Source: Rhizobium sp. WYJ-E13
GTDB taxonomy: Bacteria > Pseudomonadota > Alphaproteobacteria > Rhizobiales > Rhizobiaceae
DNA: 64,000 nt
Direction: 5' to 3'
Assembly: GCF_018987265.1 (NCBI RefSeq)
Contig: NZ_CP076854.1
Span: 372,001 to 436,000 of the forward strand
Shown here: one piece after another, positions 1 to 8,788 of the stretch
How positions within the stretch are numbered: the first letter of the stretch is position 1
Layout: each line of letters starts with the position of its first letter
The notes under the pieces: generated by a model
The model's input: only the letters and a program-made list of their open reading frames with translations
Told to the model about the DNA's origin: nothing
The model's database searches: none
Made by a program: the position numbers and the translations under genes

Positions 1-1194
1 CTGGCCCACAAAGGCCTGATCACCGGCAATCAGTTCGACCAGAACGCCATGATGCTGATGCGCGAGGCGCTCGCCGCGTTCCTCGATGCCGGCGGCCGCT
101 GGTTCTTCAACGGCCACATGGTACGGCCGCTGGTCGACGGCATGAGCCAGTACCGGCCGATCGAGGCGCCGAATCGCGCCGATTTCGACCTTTCCTCGGT
201 CAACGCCCATCCGCTGTTTTCCGGCATCGAGCTTGCGAAGATCGAGACCAACAAGGGTGTGGCTGGCTTTTACGGCCGGGGCTGCAATCCGCCGCCCGAA
301 GGCGCGGTGGCGGTCAACGGTCTCGGCGCGGCGCAGGTGCCGGTCGACTGGGTCTGGGCGCGGCCAAGGGGCGGGAGGATCTTTTCCCATGCCGGCAATG
401 ATCTCGGCTCGATGGGGCTCGAATGGAACCTGTCGGGCGAGCTGACGCGGCGGATGATCGACTGGACGCTTGGCGGCCCCTGCCTTGACCCCTGGCCCTC
501 GGCACCCTCGTCGCCGGCGGCCGAGCTGCCGCTTGCCGCGCCCGAAACCTATGGCGGCATGCGGATGTCGAGCCGAACGGGACGGCGCGTCGTCGCGCCA
601 TCGTCCGGCACCTATTACAACATCCGCAGCCTTGAAGGACCGCGCTACACCGAGATCTTCGACGTCATCTGCGCGCCCGAGCAGCTCGCCGACATCCTGC
701 GTCCCGACGACATTCTCTGGGTTCCGTGCCGCACACCAGCGCAGCGCATGATCGCCCAGAAATCCGTGCTCGCGCGCCATCTGGCCGCCGGGGGCACGGT
801 GGTGGCGCTCGGCGAGAGCCGTTCCGATCTTTGGCTGCCGCATGTCGACTTCACCGGCACGCCGACGAATTGGTGGTGGTGGCTCGATCCGGCCGCCGAT
901 CTCGGCGTGCGCGTCAGCGAGGCCGCGGCCAGCCATCCGCTGATGGCCGGCATCGGCGACAGGCAGGCGACCTGGCACCTGCATGGCTGGTTTGTCCCGC
1001 CGGACGGCGCCACGGTGCTGGCCCGCGACGGTGAAGGCCGGGCGATCCTCTACGAGGACAAGGTCTCGACCAAGGGAACGATGATCCTCTCCTCGCTCGA
1101 TCCGATGTTCCACCACGGCTCGCACTTCATGCGGGCAACGACCCTTTTCCTCGACAGCTTCGTTCCCAACCTGAGAGCCTTCGCAGATGTCTAA
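1..1194 (+). CDS. Tandem glutamine-amidotransferase-like (ThuA-like fold) protein, 5' end cut by window
   Basis: The frame is open from base 1, so the true start lies upstream; at least 397 residues are visible. The protein seems to hold two related halves. Each has an 'AGG' strand (DAGGRWFFNG, later AAGGTVVALGE), then a 'HPL(F/M)(S/A)GI' motif, then a block with histidines (IFSHAGNDLG; PMFHHGSHF) ending in an L-x-S/D-x-F-type helix. This layout resembles class I glutamine-amidotransferase/ThuA-like folds, but I see no clear nucleophile Cys-His-Glu triad, so catalysis is not claimed. The stop codon overlaps the next start by 8 bases, implying translational coupling with the downstream small gene. 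Function unknown; fold assignment is by eye. Confidence 0.6.
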   Translation: MAHKGLITGNQFDQNAMMLMREALAAFLDAGGRWFFNGHMVRPLVDGMSQYRPIEAPNRADFDLSSVNAHPLFSGIELAKIETNKGVAGFYGRGCNPPPEGAVAVNGLGAAQVPVDWVWARPRGGRIFSHAGNDLGSMGLEWNLSGELTRRMIDWTLGGPCLDPWPSAPSSPAAELPLAAPETYGGMRMSSRTGRRVVAPSSGTYYNIRSLEGPRYTEIFDVICAPEQLADILRPDDILWVPCRTPAQRMIAQKSVLARHLAAGGTVVALGESRSDLWLPHVDFTGTPTNWWWWLDPAADLGVRVSEAAASHPLMAGIGDRQATWHLHGWFVPPDGATVLARDGEGRAILYEDKVSTKGTMILSSLDPMFHHGSHFMRATTLFLDSFVPNLRAFADV

Positions 1195-1696
1195 TGCCAT
1201 TACCGTGCTCGACAACGGCCACCCGATCAGCTTCACCTTCGACGGCATCAACGCCTATCACGGCGGCGGTTTTCCCGGCGGCGTGGCGCATGCGCTGAAG
1301 GCGATGCAGGCGGCGTTTCGGCTACTGTCCGACACGCCGCTGGAACGGCGCGAAGTGACAATTGTCACCGCGTTTTCCGGTCCCGGCGGACGCGACGCGC
1401 TGGAAATGGTGACCCGGGCGCTGACCGAGGGACGGCTGACCGTCGACAAGTCGATCGGCGGCAAGGACATCATCACCGATCCGCCCGGACCTTACGTGTT
1501 CCGCTTCAGCTATCGCGGTCGCACCGCTGAAGCCGTAATCAAGCCAGGGCACGTGAAGGAAGAGTTCGTCACGCTGGGCGCTAAGAAGGACAAGACGCCC
1601 GACGAGGTCGCCCGCCACGAGGAGTTGAAGGCGGAAATGGCTTATCGTCTGCTGCCTATCCCTGCACACGACGTGTATGGCGTCAGGACCTTTTGA
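1187..1696 (+). CDS. Unrecognised 169-aa protein coupled to the upstream gene
   Basis: The ORF starts with ATG inside the last codons of the upstream gene (8-base overlap) and encodes 169 residues with no signal peptide or membrane segment. A histidine/glycine motif YHGGGFPGG near residue 25 is followed by a helix (VAHALKAMQAAFRLL). This is faintly reminiscent of the H-G-H-x-C-P-G entry of FmdE-like proteins, but the cysteine is absent and I do not assign that family. The middle has a TAFSGPGGRDALEMV segment, and the C-terminus is charged and ends HDVYGVRTF. The tight overlap suggests it works in the same complex or pathway as the tandem amidotransferase-like protein. I do not recognise the family. 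Confidence 0.65.
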   Translation: MSNAITVLDNGHPISFTFDGINAYHGGGFPGGVAHALKAMQAAFRLLSDTPLERREVTIVTAFSGPGGRDALEMVTRALTEGRLTVDKSIGGKDIITDPPGPYVFRFSYRGRTAEAVIKPGHVKEEFVTLGAKKDKTPDEVARHEELKAEMAYRLLPIPAHDVYGVRTF

Positions 1697-2104
1697 TCCG
1701 GACCGGACCGAGGATCCAACGTATCGTGTGTGAATAACTGCGGTCAAAGTTTGTAAGCTTTTCCTGCATGCTGTTCCACGTTGTCCGCGAGCAGCGGGCT
1801 TTCCGTCAGGGCCTTGATCAATCGGTCGAAGGGCATAGCTACTCGACCACGGCCTTGGCGCAGTTGGGGCTTCCTCGTACTGAGCATTCTATGAAGGCGA
1901 CTCTTCTGAGGCATGCAATCTGAGACTGAGGCAGGTTTCGAGAAACACGTTAGCATACAGGCGCTTTGCTTGCCTCAGATCCACTTCGGGGACCCTCGAA
2001 CTCCGCGAGGAGTTCATTGTCCGAGCAACTCCGTAGCGACTGGCCCCGCGCTGCTGCGAGAAAGTCCGCCTATCATGCCTCTTGAAAGTTGGTGTCACTT
2101 TGCC
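1697..2104. other. Non-coding gap of about 400 bases
   Basis: Short ORFs of about 70 codons occur on the minus strand (for example 1744-1956 and 1889-2098), but none has a good ribosome-binding site or a recognisable family. The composition is less GC-rich than the flanking operons. The stretch probably marks the boundary between the conserved operon on the left and the accessory patch on the right. I see no convincing terminator. Confidence 0.4.
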
Positions 2105-2122
2105 TTCTTTGATATCAAAGAA
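2105..2122. promoter_or_regulatory. Perfect 18-bp palindrome, probable antitoxin operator
   Basis: TTCTTTGATATCAAAGAA is a perfect inverted repeat. A second palindromic core, TGATATCA, lies at 2139-2146, 29 bp centre to centre, directly before the antitoxin start. Paired GATATC cores in this position fit autoregulation by a ribbon-helix-helix antitoxin, which is the usual arrangement for FitAB/VapBC loci. The protein-DNA link is inferred. Confidence 0.6.
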
Positions 2123-2146
2123 ATCATTTCTATGAGAGTGATATCA

Positions 2147-2401
2147 ATGCCTGCGGTCACCGTTCGAAATCTTTCTGACGAAACACATCGGGCTCTCCGG
2201 CTACGAGCGGCTCATCGTGGCCGAAGCACCGAGGCCGAGATCCGTGACATTCTTGAGACCGCTGTTCGTCCCCCTGAACGTGTTAAGCTCGGCTCCTTAT
2301 TGGCGGCTATTGGTCGCGACGCTGAGCTTTCCGACAGCGACGTTGAAGCCCTGCAGAAAAGTCGCGACAAGACGCCTGCTGAACCGATGACCTTCGAATG
2401 A
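2147..2401 (+). CDS. FitA/VapB-type ribbon-helix-helix antitoxin
   Basis: The protein of 84 residues begins MPAVTVRNLSDETHRALRLR. This is the classic short beta strand plus helix of FitA/StbC-like antitoxins, followed by AAHRGRSTEAEIRDIL, the second RHH helix, and a C-terminal tail that would wrap the toxin. An in-frame ATG at 2132 would add five residues but would put the second GATATC palindrome inside the gene. The 2147 start has a GAGAG-like site 7-8 bases upstream, so I prefer it. The stop overlaps the toxin start (ATGA), as in most type II toxin-antitoxin operons. Role: neutralise the PIN-domain partner and repress the operon. Confidence 0.85.
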   Translation: MPAVTVRNLSDETHRALRLRAAHRGRSTEAEIRDILETAVRPPERVKLGSLLAAIGRDAELSDSDVEALQKSRDKTPAEPMTFE

Positions 2402-2817
2402 TCCTGCTGGACACCGATGTCATATCCGAGCCGTGGAAAGCGGCTCCTCATGAGGCGGTGGTGGCCTGGTTGGACGCCCAAGCCATCGAAATGCTGTTTC
2501 TTTCCGCAATAACGGTCGCTGAACTTCGCTTCGGGATCGCTGCTATGCCTGCCGGGAAACGGCAAACTATCCTTCGCGACCGTCTTGAGGGCGAAGTGCT
2601 GTCTCACTTTTCCGAGCGCGTTCTGCCCTTCGATCTCGCGAGTTCACAGTTTTACTCGGACCTGATGGCTCGCGCACGTGTGTCCGGGAAAGCAATCGGC
2701 GCGGCTGTTGGCTACATTGCCGCCACAGCAGCTTCGAACGGCCTCGCAATCGCAACTCGTGACACAAGCCCGTTCGAAGCTGCCGGGCTGGAAGTGATCA
2801 ATCCCTGGTCCCGATAA
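2398..2817 (+). CDS. VapC/FitB-type PIN-domain toxin with a likely lost acidic residue
   Basis: 139 residues with the PIN pattern: LLDTDVISE (Asp5), AELRFG (Glu42), a C-terminal ATRDTSPFEAAGLEVINPW block, and the YIAATA helix before it. In this family the helix normally reads A-D-x-x-IAA, the Asp being one of the conserved metal ligands. Here the sequence is GAAVGYIAA, with Val104 (GTT, bases 2707-2709) where Asp (GAT) is expected. PIN toxins are Mg-dependent ribonucleases that need this acidic cluster, so activity may be reduced or abolished. The gene is otherwise full length and overlaps its antitoxin by four bases. Confidence 0.88.
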   Translation: MILLDTDVISEPWKAAPHEAVVAWLDAQAIEMLFLSAITVAELRFGIAAMPAGKRQTILRDRLEGEVLSHFSERVLPFDLASSQFYSDLMARARVSGKAIGAAVGYIAATAASNGLAIATRDTSPFEAAGLEVINPWSR

Positions 2818-3095
2818 CGACAGAGTGGATCGAGGTGTCGTAGGTTTGTATCGGTTCAAGACGATAAGCTGGCACCCTATCCTCTTGCTCATTATACTAT
2901 TTTGAAAAACGGTATAACACCGAAGTCGAGTTTTTGAAGTCCATCGACCCCATATCGGGCGATGCTCGCCGAGATGGGGCAGCGCTCGCTCGACGCCGCT
3001 TGGCTTCGTTATCCAGCACCATGCGAATGGCTCGCTTGTCTTTAAGCCTGCAATGTTGCCCCTCTGTGGAGCGCGCGCCTGAGGACGGACAATGA
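2818..3095. other. Non-coding stretch before the IS remnant
   Basis: Relatively AT-rich sequence with no supported gene. Minus-strand ORFs run through it but match nothing I recognise. It may be further decayed mobile-element DNA between the toxin-antitoxin pair and the transposase remnant at 3096-3300. Confidence 0.35.
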
Positions 3096-3300
3096 TCACG
3101 CCGCTGTCTTGCCAATCTTCCAGATGTGTTGATCCTCGGATTGCGGCGGGTCCAGATAATGAAGCGCCGAATAAAGGCTGCGTTTGTTGTAGATCATCCT
3201 TGATGAAGTATGGAAGGTGTTCGTCAGCGGCTGTTTCCCGACAAGACGTTCTGGATGAAGTCGGCGGCCTGAGCGTCACCATCGAACGCGCCTTGCGCCC
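3096..3300 (-). pseudogene. IS3-family transposase (OrfB) C-terminal remnant
   Basis: On the minus strand, the frame ending at 3096 reads YNKRSLYSALHYLDPPQ. This matches the conserved C-terminus of IS3-type integrase-core transposases (YN-x-R-LHSALGYLSP-x-FE). The preceding EHLPYFIKD segment, expected immediately upstream in the same protein, is in another frame, and a further upstream segment ADFIQNVLSGNSR is followed by a stop. At least one frameshift is therefore present and the N-terminal two thirds are missing. No terminal inverted repeats were identified. It is a dead fragment. Confidence 0.6.
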
Positions 3301-3402
3301 TTCTGTCGCGTCAATCTTATAATTAAATATGCGTTAATGATCATGTGTGAATATTGATAGCGTGACTGGAACGGCAGCAGTGAAACCTGTGGAGGATTGC
3401 GG

Positions 3403-5190
3403 GTGAGTATTCTTGATCGTGGTGGAAATGCTGTCGCGGTGCTTGCCGCTCTGTCGAATTCGCAAGCCATGATCGAGTTTGACTTGTCGGGCAAGATCCT
3501 GACGGCCAACGAAAACTTTTGCAGGGCGCTTGGCTACGAGTTGAGGGAGATCGTTGGAAAACATCACAGCATGTTTGTCGAGCCAGCCTATGCATCCTCG
3601 GCAGAATACAAGGCTTTCTGGGCAAAGCTGTCGGCCGGGAAATTCGATCAACAGCAATACAAGCGGATTGGAAAAGGCGGGCGCGAGGTCTGGATCGAGG
3701 CCTCCTACAATCCCGTATTCCGACGTGGAAAGCCAGTCAAAGTCATCAAGATTGCAACAGACATCACGACGCAGAAGCTGAAGTCTGCCGAGGATGCGGG
3801 CAAGATCGACGCGTTGTCCCGCGCACAGGCGATCATCGAATTCACGCCCGCGGGCGAAGTGCTGACCGCGAACGACAATTTCCTCGGCGCCCTTGGGTAT
3901 TCGCTTGCCGAGATCCAGGGCAAGCATCATTCGATATTCTGTGAGACAGACTACACAAGGTCGGACGCTTACAAGGAATTCTGGCGCAAGCTTTCAAGTG
4001 GCCAGTTCGTCGCCGACGAATTCATGCGTGTCGGCAAGGGTGGCCGGAAGGTTTTCATCCAGGCTTCCTACAACCCGATCTTCGACCTGAACGGCAGGGT
4101 GTTCAAGGTCGTGAAGTTTGCGACCGATGTCACGGGGCGCGTCGACAATGTCGAACAACTTGCCCGTTGCCTGACCAATTTTGCCGACGGGGACCTGTCG
4201 CAGACGATCGAAAAGCCCTTCATTCCTTCGCTGGAACGGCTGCGGACCGACTTCAACAGCGCCTCGGAGAAGCTGAAGGGCGCAATGGCGGCGGTGGCTG
4301 AAAACGCCAAGGCGATTTCAGCCGGCTCCAATGAAATTCGCACCGCAGCCGACGATCTGGCAAAGCGCACCGAGCAGCAAGCTGCATCCGTCGAAGAGAC
4401 GGCGGCGGCCCTCGAGGAGATCACAACGACGGTCAAAGATTCGAGCCGGCGTGCCGAGGAGGCCGGGCGGCTCGTGGCGCGCGCCAGAGACCACGCTGAG
4501 CATTCCGGCCAGGTCGTGCGTGACGCGATTGGAGCCATGGACCAGATCGAAACCTCGTCGCGCGAAATTTCCAATATCATCGGTGTCATCGATGAAATTG
4601 CCTTCCAGACAAACCTTTTGGCACTCAATGCCGGCGTAGAGGCGGCACGGGCAGGGGAGGCCGGCAAGGGTTTTGCCGTTGTTGCCCAAGAGGTTCGCGA
4701 ACTGGCTCAGCGGTCCGCGAAAGCTGCCAAAGAGATCAAGAGCTTGATTACGGCCTCCGGTTCCCAGGTCGCAAACGGCGTCGGCCTTGTCACGAATGCC
4801 GGATCCGCGCTTCAGGAAATCGCCAGTCAGGTTCACGAAATCAACACCAACGTGGCTGCGATCGTGGAGGCGGCGCGCGAACAATCGACTGCGCTTAACG
4901 AGATCAACCAGGCCATCAACACCGTCGATCAGGGAACGCAGCAGAATGCCGCGATGGTCGAGGAGCAGACCGCGGCCAGCCATGGCCTCGCACGAGAGGC
5001 TGCAGCCCTCTTCGAGCTTCTTGGACAGTTCCGTTTTGACGGTACCCCGAGATCGAGGCCTTCGTCCACGCAGGGCGATCGCCACCCTGTTCCACCGACG
5101 GCTTTGAAAGTCGTTCGTCGCTCGTCCGCCACATCCACCAAACACGGCTCGGCAGCCGTCGCGCTGACATCTGATTGGGAAGAATTCTGA
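3403..5190 (+). CDS. Soluble methyl-accepting chemotaxis protein with two PAS domains
   Basis: Start GTG at 3403 is chosen because GGAGG at 3391-3395 sits 7 bases upstream; a TTG at 3397 would be too close. The 595-residue protein has no transmembrane segment. Two similar PAS domains (about 12-120 and 130-240) each contain a GKHHS(M/I)F motif. A HAMP-like linker ([10 protein letters not shown]) follows, then a coiled-coil signalling domain whose hairpin tip (about 390-425) contains [20 protein letters not shown] and [13 protein letters not shown]. The tip contacts CheA/CheW. The C-terminus ends DWEEF, resembling the NWETF-type tether that recruits CheR/CheB. It probably senses redox state or a small ligand in the cytoplasm; the ligand cannot be read from sequence. 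Confidence 0.93.
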   Translation: MSILDRGGNAVAVLAALSNSQAMIEFDLSGKILTANENFCRALGYELREIVGKHHSMFVEPAYASSAEYKAFWAKLSAGKFDQQQYKRIGKGGREVWIEASYNPVFRRGKPVKVIKIATDITTQKLKSAEDAGKIDALSRAQAIIEFTPAGEVLTANDNFLGALGYSLAEIQGKHHSIFCETDYTRSDAYKEFWRKLSSGQFVADEFMRVGKGGRKVFIQASYNPIFDLNGRVFKVVKFATDVTGRVDNVEQLARCLTNFADGDLSQTIEKPFIPSLERLRTDFNSASEKLKGAMAAVAENAKAISAGSNEIRTAADDLAKRTEQQAASVEETAAALEEITTTVKDSSRRAEEAGRLVARARDHAEHSGQVVRDAIGAMDQIETSSREISNIIGVIDEIAFQTNLLALNAGVEAARAGEAGKGFAVVAQEVRELAQRSAKAAKEIKSLITASGSQVANGVGLVTNAGSALQEIASQVHEINTNVAAIVEAAREQSTALNEINQAINTVDQGTQQNAAMVEEQTAASHGLAREAAALFELLGQFRFDGTPRSRPSSTQGDRHPVPPTALKVVRRSSATSTKHGSAAVALTSDWEEF

Positions 5191-5364
5191 TCATCGCAGG
5201 AAATTGGATCGGCATGAAAGCTCCTGGCAAGACGCCTACGAACGTCCCGGTGCGGTATTCGGCCATGAGATAATGCAATTTTACACCCCGTCAGCGGCAA
5301 GTTCGTCCGCTTCTACGATCCATGAAGGGTCCCACTCACTCGGCACTGCGAGGAGTAAGGTCAC

Positions 5365-7584
5365 ATGTCACTTGCAGAAGACGAGAGGCTGAACCTTCTT
5401 TACGAAGCAAGCATTCTCGATACGCCGCCGACGACGGAATTCGACGCTATCGTACGTCTTGCCTGCAGCATGTTCGATATGCCGATGGCGTTGGTTTCGT
5501 TTGTCGATGAGCACCGGCAATGGTTCAAGGCCCGGCAGGGCTTTCCTTTGAAAGAGGCGCCGCGCGAGCATTCCTTTTGCGGCTACGTCGTGGAAACAGG
5601 TTCTCCGCTCGTCGTTGAAGATGCCAGCAGAGACTCCCGTTTTTGCGGAAACACTTTCGTCAGAGACTATTCCGTCCAGTTCTATGCGGGGGTTCCGCTT
5701 TCGGAAGGGGAGACGTGTTACGGCGGCTTTTGTGTCCTCGACACCAAGATCCGCCGCTTCAGCGATCGGGATCTCGAACAGCTCCATAGTTTGGCGAGCG
5801 TCGTCATGGGCCTTGTCCGGGAGCATCGCCAGCAAAGCCAGCTGAAGGAGCAGCAACGTGAACTGGAGTTGAAGCAGGCGCGGTTCGAACAAACCGAGCG
5901 CTCTGCCAAGGTCGGTGGTTTCGAGATGGACCTTAGCACCGGTGCGATCGTCTGGTCTGATCAGATATACCGCACAGTGGGATTGCCGATCGGTAAACGC
6001 ATGACTTCGGAGGAGGTGATCGGCTGCTATGCTCCCGAAGAACGTGACAGCGTCAGGCGCAGGATCCGCGACGTTCTGAATGGGACAGGCGCCGGCATTG
6101 ACAGAGAATATCGCATTGTCACGCCAGAAGGCGAGGAACGATGGATTCGCGTCGTGAGCGATATCGAACACCTGCATGGTGAGCCAAGACGTCTGTTCGG
6201 CATCGTTCAGGATGTTTCCGAAAAAGTGCGCTATGAGCAACGTCTGCTCCGGGCGGCAAACGCCGATCCCCTTACCGGCCTTGCAAACCGGGCGGCCTAC
6301 AATGCGCATATGCAGAGACTCGCAGCGGCGGACGCTTCTTCGATCGGTTTGTTGCTGATCGACGTCGATCGTTTGAAGCAAATCAACGACACCCTCGGTC
6401 ATGCAACCGGTGACCTGCTGTTGAAAGGCGTGGCGTCACGTCTGGACGAGCGCCTCGGGAAGCGTGGAAAGGTATTTCGCCTCGGCGGTGATGAGTTCTG
6501 CGTTATCCTGGAAGCACCCGCAAACGCGCGGGGCATGCGTTCACTGGCGCGACATCTGATCGAATATATAGGCCGCCCGCTGGAGGTCGGTGGGTCGACG
6601 ATAAATGCGGTGATAACCTTGGGCGGTGCGATTTCAGAAGATGAAATGGATGCGGCGACACTGTCGCAAAACGCGGACTTCGCGCTCTACCACGCCAAGG
6701 AAACACGGCGCGGCAGCTACGTCCACTATCACCCCAGCCTGCGTTCGACGATCGCCCACCGCATTCAGATCGTCCGGGAGGTGGAACAGGCACTCACGGA
6801 ACATCGGATGGTGCCGCACTATCAGCCGCTCGTTCGCTGTGCTGACGGTCAGGTATGGGCGTTTGAAGCGCTTGTGAGAATGCAGCGCCCGGACGGCTCA
6901 ACCGTGTCGGCGGCGCAATTTCATGAGGCATTCACGGACTCGAGCGTGTCTCATCACATCACGACGCAAATGCTGGAGCATGTTGCGACCGATATCCGTA
7001 ACTGGATGGACCGCGGGCTGGATTTCGGGCGGGTCGGGCTGAATGTCAGCGCCTCGGACTTCATGAGGGGCGATCTGGAAATGAGGATTGTTGCCGCGTT
7101 TGCGTCGCGAGGCATCCCGCTGGACAAACTGGTACTTGAAGTGACCGAAACTGTGTTCCTGCAGGGCTTGGAAGACACCGTTGCAACAACGCTGCAGCGT
7201 TTGCGGAAAAAAGGTCTGGCTGTAGCGCTCGATGACTTTGGGACGGGCTATGCGTCACTGACGCATTTGCGAAGCCTGCCCGTCGATATCATCAAGATTG
7301 ACAAAAGCTTTATCGACACCATGCTTGACGATGAATCGAGCCTCGCAATCGTTGAACTGGTGCTCAATCTGGCCCAGAAGCTTAAAATGAAGGTCACCGC
7401 GGAAGGTGTGGAGACCCACCGGCAGGCAATATGCTTGCTGGAAATGGGCTGTACCACCCTTCAAGGTTATTTGTTCAGCAAGCCGATGGGCCGCGAAGAC
7501 GTCGGCAGATACCTATCTGCATTGAAACCACATCTCATCGGGAACTCCGAACGGACGCAGGAGGGCCTTTGCCTTCTCGGATAG
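5365..7584 (+). CDS. GAF-PAS-GGDEF-EAL cyclic-di-GMP signalling protein
   Basis: 739 residues; ATG preceded by AGGAG at 5351-5355. An N-terminal GAF-type sensor (about 20-150), a short coiled region, and a PAS domain (about 180-285) precede a GGDEF domain with intact GGDEF at 374-378 and an EAL domain with EAL at 501-503. In the EAL part LNVSASDF, LEVTET, DDFGTGYASL, KIDKSFI and AEGVET are all present, so phosphodiesterase activity is credible. The GGDEF domain lacks the RxxD inhibitory site (Gly365 and Gly368 occupy the R and D positions), so a cyclase would not be product-inhibited this way. Cytoplasmic. It lies 175 bases behind the chemoreceptor and may be co-expressed with it. Confidence 0.93.
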   Translation: MSLAEDERLNLLYEASILDTPPTTEFDAIVRLACSMFDMPMALVSFVDEHRQWFKARQGFPLKEAPREHSFCGYVVETGSPLVVEDASRDSRFCGNTFVRDYSVQFYAGVPLSEGETCYGGFCVLDTKIRRFSDRDLEQLHSLASVVMGLVREHRQQSQLKEQQRELELKQARFEQTERSAKVGGFEMDLSTGAIVWSDQIYRTVGLPIGKRMTSEEVIGCYAPEERDSVRRRIRDVLNGTGAGIDREYRIVTPEGEERWIRVVSDIEHLHGEPRRLFGIVQDVSEKVRYEQRLLRAANADPLTGLANRAAYNAHMQRLAAADASSIGLLLIDVDRLKQINDTLGHATGDLLLKGVASRLDERLGKRGKVFRLGGDEFCVILEAPANARGMRSLARHLIEYIGRPLEVGGSTINAVITLGGAISEDEMDAATLSQNADFALYHAKETRRGSYVHYHPSLRSTIAHRIQIVREVEQALTEHRMVPHYQPLVRCADGQVWAFEALVRMQRPDGSTVSAAQFHEAFTDSSVSHHITTQMLEHVATDIRNWMDRGLDFGRVGLNVSASDFMRGDLEMRIVAAFASRGIPLDKLVLEVTETVFLQGLEDTVATTLQRLRKKGLAVALDDFGTGYASLTHLRSLPVDIIKIDKSFIDTMLDDESSLAIVELVLNLAQKLKMKVTAEGVETHRQAICLLEMGCTTLQGYLFSKPMGREDVGRYLSALKPHLIGNSERTQEGLCLLG

Positions 7585-7658
7585 AAGGTCAACCGTGGCT
7601 GTCGCGAGCACATGCTTAAGTCGACCCGTGCATATCCGGTGGACATGCGGCGAACGCT

Positions 7659-7698
7659 CCGAGGATGAGAGCCGGTCGCAACGGCTGCTCATTCTCGG
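7659..7698. other. Long stem-loop between convergent genes
   Basis: Arms CCGAGGATGAGAGCCG (7659-7674) and CGGCT-G-CTCATTCTCGG (7682-7698) pair over about 15 positions with one bulged G and one mismatch, around a 7-base loop. It sits between the rightward GGDEF-EAL gene and the leftward reductase gene. No T-run follows on either strand, so it may be a bidirectional end-of-transcript structure or an intergenic repeat element rather than a classical terminator. Confidence 0.5.
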
Positions 7699-7753
7699 CA
7701 CGACATCTGGGAATGGCGACTTGGGGTAGGGCAGATTGCGCGCTGAAGCAGCC

Positions 7754-8749
7754 TTACGGTGCGATTTTGACTACGACACGCCCCCTGATTTTGCCCTCCA
7801 CGATATCCTGAGCGAGGCTCGTAAGCTCGGAGAAGGGCTCGATCCTCGCCAATGTCCCGATCCTTTCTGTTTTCAGGTGTTGGGCCAGGGTCTGCCATGC
7901 ACGGATCCGTTTGGGCATCGGTGCCATAACGGAATCAATGCCGAGCAGTGCCACGCCGCGCAGGATATGCGGGAGAACCGTTGCCGGCAGGTCTGCGCCT
8001 GCCGCAAGGCCGCAGGCAGCAACCGCCCCGCCGTAGACGGTCTGTGAAAGTGCGTTTGCGAGCGTCGTCGAGCCAACGGAATCAACCACGCCGGCCCAGC
8101 GCTCCTTTTGTAGAGGGCCGCCCTTTTCTGAAAGCGATGCCCGGTCAACGAAAGCGCTCGCGCCGAGCGATCCGAGATAGTCCCGCGTTTCCGGGCGGCC
8201 GGTCGATGCGGTTACTTTGTAACCCTTGTCCGCAAGCAGGCTGATCGCGACCGAGCCGACACCGCCCGCGGCACCGGTCACGAGAATTTCGCGATCATCC
8301 TTGGCGATCGTGCCCCAATCCTCAAGTGCATTGACACAAAGCGCCGCCGTGTAGCCGGCAGTTCCAATTGCCATTGCCTGCGAAAGGCTGAAGGTTTCGG
8401 GCAACGCGATCAACCATTCCGCTTTCAGGCGCTGAAATCGCGAATATCCTCCCCATTCCGTTTCAGACAGACCCCAGCCGTTGACAATGACCTTGTCGCC
8501 GGGCGCCCATTTGTCCGATCGGGATTCAACCACGATTCCGGCAAGGTCGATACCTCCGACCATGGGAGTACGCCGGGCTATCCGTCCTTTGCCGGTTAGG
8601 GCCAGACCATCCTTGTAATTGACGGTCGAATAATGAACCTCGACGAGAACATCATGATCCGGCAGATCGGACAGTGAAAGCTGGCTGAAGCCGGCCTGCG
8701 GCTTGCCATCGGCCATGTCGATGACCATTGCCTGGAATGTATCGGACAT
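7754..8749 (-). CDS. acuI: AcuI/YhdH-family NADPH-dependent acryloyl-CoA-type reductase
   Basis: 331 residues, the usual length for the family. The medium-chain reductase fold is evident: an N-terminal GroES-like part with VNYKDGLALTGKGR and GGIDLAGIV, then a Rossmann motif GAAGGVGSVAISLLADKGY and STGRPETRDYLGSLGA, typical of YhdH/AcuI. No zinc-binding cysteine set is seen, as expected for quinone-oxidoreductase-like members. AcuI reduces acryloyl-CoA to propionyl-CoA; related enzymes take other enoyl thioesters or quinones. It follows the FadR-type regulator in the same direction after 39 bases, so they may share a transcript. Its true substrate in this cluster is not determined by sequence. 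Confidence 0.85.
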   Translation of the reverse strand: MSDTFQAMVIDMADGKPQAGFSQLSLSDLPDHDVLVEVHYSTVNYKDGLALTGKGRIARRTPMVGGIDLAGIVVESRSDKWAPGDKVIVNGWGLSETEWGGYSRFQRLKAEWLIALPETFSLSQAMAIGTAGYTAALCVNALEDWGTIAKDDREILVTGAAGGVGSVAISLLADKGYKVTASTGRPETRDYLGSLGASAFVDRASLSEKGGPLQKERWAGVVDSVGSTTLANALSQTVYGGAVAACGLAAGADLPATVLPHILRGVALLGIDSVMAPMPKRIRAWQTLAQHLKTERIGTLARIEPFSELTSLAQDIVEGKIRGRVVVKIAP

Positions 8750-8788
8750 GCGTCCCCCTTCTACACTTGAAATCGGCCGTTCGCCTTG

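Noticed and set aside
1744..2098. Two minus-strand ORFs of about 70 codons
   Set aside because: No recognisable domain, poor start signals, and both overlap one another.
1913..2146. Longer antitoxin reading from an upstream ATG
   Set aside because: The added 78 residues have no family similarity, cross the 18-bp operator, and lack a ribosome-binding site.
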